A stretch of DNA of 64,000 nt from Bicyclus anynana. Its lineage: Eukaryota > Arthropoda > Insecta > Lepidoptera > Nymphalidae. The position numbers were made by a program, and so were the translations under genes. The notes under the pieces are model-generated. The model was given only the letters and a program-made list of their open reading frames with translations. It was not told the origin of the DNA and made no database searches. Shown here one piece after another: positions 60,301 through 64,000 of the stretch. How positions within the stretch are numbered: position 1 is the first letter of the stretch; the number at the start of each line of letters is the position of its first letter. The stretch covers positions 9,332,501 through 9,396,500 of the forward strand of contig NC_069086.1 in NCBI RefSeq assembly GCF_947172395.1. Reading direction: 5' to 3'.

Positions 60301-61615
60301 CGGTGAAAGCCGTAGAGGCTGGCTGCGCCGGCATCCTCGTCTCTAATCATGGCGCGAGACAACTGGACGGAGTACCAGCAACGGTGATTATAATATCCAA
60401 ATCCTAATCCATATCACGGAATACATGATAGTACTAGCACAAAGTTATTAAATTACCTAATTATAAAACACTAATGCGAGTTTCTTGCTGTCACTGTTGA
60501 ACATTCGATCATTCAATATCATGTAGGTATCACCTGCGTAGGTTTTAAGTACATAAAAGAAGGAAAGAAGGTACCTTTCATGACAAAATTTACTTTAACG
60601 CAAGCAAATTAGAAAGCAGTAGATTAATATTAGAAACCATATTCCACTTAATAGAAACTTTATTTTGCGCCGCTGGGGCAAGTTTCTAATGATTTAATAG
60701 GCAATAAGTTACAAGTGATCGCTTTCGCAGATCGAAGTTCTTCCTGAAATCGTGGATGCAGTCAAAAACTATAACGTTGAAGTGTATATGGATGGAGGTG
60801 TGACTTTAGGAACTGATGTCTACAAAGCATTAGCCTTGGGAGCAAAAATGGTATGAAGATTTCAATTTGTAACTCATAGTAATAAAAGTATCTATCCTGT
60901 AGAAGAATATTTGTTTGAAAGTGTACTAGTTCACTAAGTCCAACATTTTTAGGTTTTCGTTGGCCGGCCAGCTCTATGGGGCTTAACAGTTGGTGGTAAA
61001 GAGGGCGTCCAACGAATGTTAAATTTATTACGAGACGAGTTCGAGTATACGCTCCAAATTGCAGGTGAGTGATCAAAATTTCATCATCATCTTAAAGCCT
61101 ATTGACGTCTACTATTGGAGATTACTGTTTTCATAAACTAGCCCTCGTGCCACTTGCATCATTTACGACTCTCTGCTATCGTCGATCCACCTAGCGAGGA
61201 GACGCCAGCACTGTGATTTCCAGTCGCCAAGTCCCTAGGTCGCTAATTAGAACGGACAAGGATATTACGAAACCTTAAAAACCCCCTCGTTTATCTTATT
61301 GGAACGCCTTTTGTTGCCTTAAGCATTGCGACTCATTAAGTTTTCTTATAATAAATCTGATAGATCTGATTCTTGTGTATATCTCCTTTGTTTAGATCAC
61401 GCAGTATGAATATATTTATAACCAACTCTACTCTGAGAAGATAACTGCATCTAAACCTAAGAATTGCTTATATTGTCAATTAATCACTTTGTTAAAATAA
61501 TATTAATAGCAAATTTTCAATTTATGAATTGCGTGTTATATCTGCAGGTACACCAACTGTTGCTGATATTAAAAAAGATATGGTGCTCCATGAATCTGCT
61601 TATTGTAGGCTTTAA
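54323..61615 (+). CDS. Hao: 2-hydroxyacid (glycolate) oxidase, tandem copy 3
   Basis: Nine exons: 54323-54456, 54961-55112, 55300-55420, 59001-59135, 59542-59661, 60251-60383, 60731-60850, 60953-61064 and 61548-61615; 364 residues. Exon 5 is nine bases shorter than in copies 1 and 2, in the loop that covers the active site in this family. Exon 3 retains the YIYKDR motif of vertebrate HAO1, unlike copies 1 and 2. Catalytic motifs TVDTP, VAKGIL and SNHGARQLDG are present and the C terminus is CRL (PTS1-like). Intron 3 is expanded by an RTE LINE. The exon 1 donor (AG-GTTCAT) is weak but keeps phase. Exon 6 is almost identical to copy 1, whereas other exons are strongly diverged. Confidence 0.94.
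55475..58768 (+). mobile_element. RTE-type LINE, nearly full length
   Basis: A non-LTR retrotransposon in intron 3 of oxidase copy 3, sense orientation. It has a short GC-rich 5' region, an endonuclease-RT frame (55773 onward) and a (TGATGA)n 3' tail at 58741-58766, the typical RTE ending. The 5' boundary is approximate, as no target duplication was recognised. Confidence 0.88.
55773..58743 (+). pseudogene. RTE endonuclease-reverse transcriptase, frameshifted near the 3' end
   Basis: An 889-codon frame (55773-58442) contains an apurinic-type endonuclease (LATYNARTLRS, GDFNAKLGE, SDHRMVRG) and a reverse transcriptase (NYRPISLL, AGFRKGFSTIDHI and the FADD box at 57978-57989). At about 58385-58395 two bases appear to be missing relative to the fragment at 62513-62731. 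The C-terminal ~110 residues (WQWAGHIVRR, GRPPTRWTDDIKR) therefore lie in another frame, 58408-58743. The catalytic motifs are intact. Confidence 0.85.
61083..61230 (-). mobile_element. Decayed RTE 3' end
   Basis: tcatcatcatcttaaagcct then gacgtctactattggagatt on the plus strand resembles the complement of the RTE 3' end. It lies in the last intron of oxidase copy 3. Confidence 0.45.
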
Positions 61616-62229
61616 GTAATATTAAAATTATAAGTACCTATGTTTAAAATACCTACCTGCTATGGTCTATGTTGCGATGCATTAATATTTAAGTTGAATA
61701 ATAATAACTGTAACTCTATACCTAAGCTACCTTGTACATTTGTGTTAGAATTACGTACCTAATTCAGATGGAATATGACCCGTTACTGAAGTATACTTAT
61801 TCAATCACAGCTTAACATGATTTCATATTAATTAAGATATAATATATGATACATTTATATTAAATATTTCATATTAATAAAGATATAATATATTAATTAA
61901 GATATAATACATTTTACATTCATTCACTCATTACACGTGCGCTTCCATATCTATAATATAATGATAAATATAGAAAATGATTTTAAAAATATGTACGTAT
62001 TTACTCGTTTAATAAATATACCTATAATATATTTTAAATACCTACTATTTTTAAATTAAATAAAGAACCCTTATTGCATTTTTACTTTTAAGAGCCTTTT
62101 CATACTAGCGTTTGTCTAGCGTAAACGTTTGATTAGCGCGGCGGTTCTCGAACTTTTTTGGTGACGGAACCCTCTTGGAAGGCGAAATACTTGACGGAAT
62201 CCTACAATAAAACAATTGTTATTGTAATC

Positions 62230-63050
62230 ATCATCATCATTATTAGCTGATGGACGTCCACTGCTGGATATAGGCTTCTTGCATGGACCTCCAAGCACAA
62301 TGGTTTCGAGCTGCCAGCATCCAGCGGCTGCCTGCAACCCGCTCGGTATCTTCGGTCCACCTAGTGGGGGGTCGACCAACACTACGCTTACCGGTGCGGG
62401 GTCGCCATTCCAGCACCTTGGGAACCCAACGTCCATCGACTCTTCGAACTATGTGGCCTGCCCATTGCCACTTCAGCTTCGCGACTCGCTGAGCTATGTC
62501 AGTGACTTTGGTTCATCTGCGGATCTCCTCATTTCTGATTCGATCACGCAGGGAAACTCCAAGCATAGCTCGCTCCATCGCTCGCTGAGTGACTTTGCGC
62601 CTTCTAATAAGGCCCATAGTTAGCGACCAAGTCTTGGCACCGTAGGTCATCACTGGCAACCTCAGACCAATTATAGAAGGACACTCTATAATTATATCGC
62701 ACTCATAGTCACAAACAAGATTGTCTGTCATTTTCTGAGGAAAACGAGCTTAGATTTGGTATATATCATAAACTAAACTAGAAGTTTTTGTCCGTTTTTT
62801 TACACCATTTAACTGCACAATAGGTATTTTTACGGAGCTATTTATCCGACGAACACCATTACAAGTATTTAATATCGATTCTATAGTGACAGCTTTTATA
62901 ATCGGATTAGATCGTTGTACAATAGTTGGTCTGAGCTGGCAACACGCACTGGTCGAAGACTTTCGTCTTCAAGCATTGAGGAATTTCGGAAGAAAAGATG
63001 TCGCGGAGTTTCCCGAACGCTGCCCTGCCGAGCTGACCTAACCTAACTGG
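62230..63050 (-). mobile_element. RTE LINE 3' fragment split by a MITE
   Basis: The complement encodes the end of the RTE protein (MTYGAKTWSLTMGLIRR, MERAMLGVSLRDRIRNEE), stops in all frames further on, and has a catcatcatcatt tail at its 3' end near 62230. The upstream part continues at 62944-63040 (the complement reads ttccgaaattcctcaatgc) after the insertion 62661-62935. Confidence 0.85.
62661..62935. mobile_element. 275-bp hAT-like MITE with perfect 8-bp target duplication
   Basis: Ends CTCAGACCAA and TTGGTCTGAG are exact inverted repeats. CTGGCAAC flanks both sides (62653-62660 and 62936-62943). The uninterrupted RTE copy at about 58330-58337 has this octamer once (as its complement GTTGCCAG). 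An 8-bp duplication is typical of hAT elements. Confidence 0.9.
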
Positions 63051-63473
63051 ACTGTTTTTGTAAATGTATTTAAAATTAAAGTACAATGTAACAGTTACTT
63101 ATTACTTATTAGTAAGTTACTACATAAGTATAATAATAGAAGATATTAAAAAAAAAACTAATGAGAGGTATGAAACTGTTTTTTGATTCATGATTCGACG
63201 CGTAAAGACGTTCGACCTGAGAGAGGTGTTCTGTTTATTTTTTTTAAACTCTCGCGGAAGCCCTACAATTATTGAGTACAGGCGCCGATGTAGCCCTCCA
63301 AAAGGGATGCGATCACGAACACCCGAAAATCATTACACTTACAGTGCTACGTTCCACTAAGCGATCACAGCAATCATGCTCACGACCACGTGTTTCTTGT
63401 TAATGTCCTCAGACGTAGCGCATGTCGCAGCATCACTTTGTCTCGTCTCACATCGCAGAATTATGTAGATTTT

Positions 63474-63512
63474 AGCTGTCAGTGTCAACTAGTTTAGTTG
63501 ACACTGACAGCT
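63474..63512. promoter_or_regulatory. Perfect palindrome upstream of CTNNBL1
   Basis: AGCTGTCAGTGTCAACTA and its exact complement are separated by GTT, 132 bp before the start codon. It could be a transcription-factor site or a transcribed hairpin; no function is assigned. Confidence 0.45.
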
Positions 63513-63643
63513 TTTGATTGTCAAGACAAGACAAGAAGACAAGTGTCAAAAACCAAACAAAACAAAGTGTACAGAAAACGATTTAAATTTGGTAAATTTT
63601 TAGTCTTGTTTTCTTGTATGTTTGTTTGTAAAACACTGGCGAG

Positions 63644-63993
63644 ATGGATGTAGGAGAATTGCTTTCATTTAAGGTAAATATGTCATTATAATAGATTTAT
63701 ACTTAACAATAACTTGGCTAAAGCAATAGATCAATGGGTTAGGTTAGTGGCTTAATTTGATAAATAATACTTGAACTTTTACGCAGCCGGTACCGACGCC
63801 GAAAAGGCCAAATGATGAAGAACTGGAAGATTCTGATGACGATAACAACTACTCGTCTAAGATAAGACGCTTAAACAAGAACACAATAGACCGTTTGTCA
63901 CAATCCTACAGTACGAGCCTCCCTAAAGAGCCTATGATAACAGATAAAGAAAGAGAAGACATCTTAAAATTTGTTGAAACTGAAGTGACAGAG
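63644..63993 (+). CDS. CTNNBL1: Beta-catenin-like protein 1, first two coding exons
   Basis: Exons 63644-63673 (MDVGELLSFK) and 63787-63993, with GT-AG junctions; the gene continues beyond the window. The N terminus MDVGELLS is the same as I recall for vertebrate CTNNBL1, followed by a KRP segment and an acidic stretch (EELEDSDDDNN) with a basic KIRR motif, as expected of its nuclear-localisation N terminus. The encoded protein is an armadillo-like component associated with the PRP19-CDC5L spliceosome complex (family knowledge). Only 79 residues are visible. Confidence 0.85.
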
Positions 63994-64000
63994 GTTAGTT

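Larger units (their letters stand above)
61616..63643. other. Intergenic region between oxidase copy 3 and CTNNBL1
   Basis: Contains an AT-rich 3' flank with a possible polyadenylation signal near 62058, an RTE fragment (62230-63050) with a nested MITE, a repeat block shared with 53115-53175, and the CTNNBL1 upstream region with a palindrome. No other coding sequence is seen. Confidence 0.55.

Overview
The window is animal genomic DNA, most likely from a moth or butterfly (Lepidoptera). Coding exons are short, often GC-rich, and separated by AT-rich introns. The introns are packed with tRNA-derived SINEs, RTE LINE pieces ending in TGATGAT tails, a BEL/Pao LTR element, Tc1/mariner-related transposons and many foldback MITEs. 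The organism is inferred from this repeat mix and gene content; no database was searched.

Layout. (1) 896-34449, plus strand: 39 consecutive exons with fully consistent splice phases encode the last 1,968 residues of the giant deubiquitinase USP9X / fat facets (faf); the 5' end lies before the window. Its introns host an almost intact BEL/Pao retrotransposon (6893-13362), a DD82E IS630-Tc1-mariner element (20766-23051), several MITEs, and a striking tandem array of one of its own exons (31373-32157). (2) 34450-38040: presumed faf 3' UTR and spacer. (3) 38041-61615, plus strand: three tandem paralogues of FMN-dependent 2-hydroxyacid (glycolate) oxidase, each with nine exons in identical phases and each ending in a peroxisomal PTS1-like tripeptide. 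(4) 47337-52676, minus strand, between the second and third oxidase genes: a nine-exon gene for a 666-residue protein with a helical-repeat N terminus and a C-terminal Myb/SANT-like segment. This layout suggests a divergent TERB1 (meiotic telomere-bouquet) homologue. (5) 63644 to the window end: the first two coding exons of CTNNBL1, a splicing-complex protein.

How the parts relate. The genes are unrelated in function (ubiquitin editing, peroxisomal oxidation, probable meiotic telomere attachment, splicing). The oxidase cluster is a local gene family shaped by duplication and apparent gene conversion: exon 6, which carries three active-site residues, is nearly identical in copies 1 and 3 although neighbouring exons differ widely. 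Transposons account for most intron length, and several insertions can be dated or delimited from target-site duplications and paralogous empty sites. Exon coordinates were derived by reading splice sites and phases by eye; transposon ends without a visible duplication are approximate.
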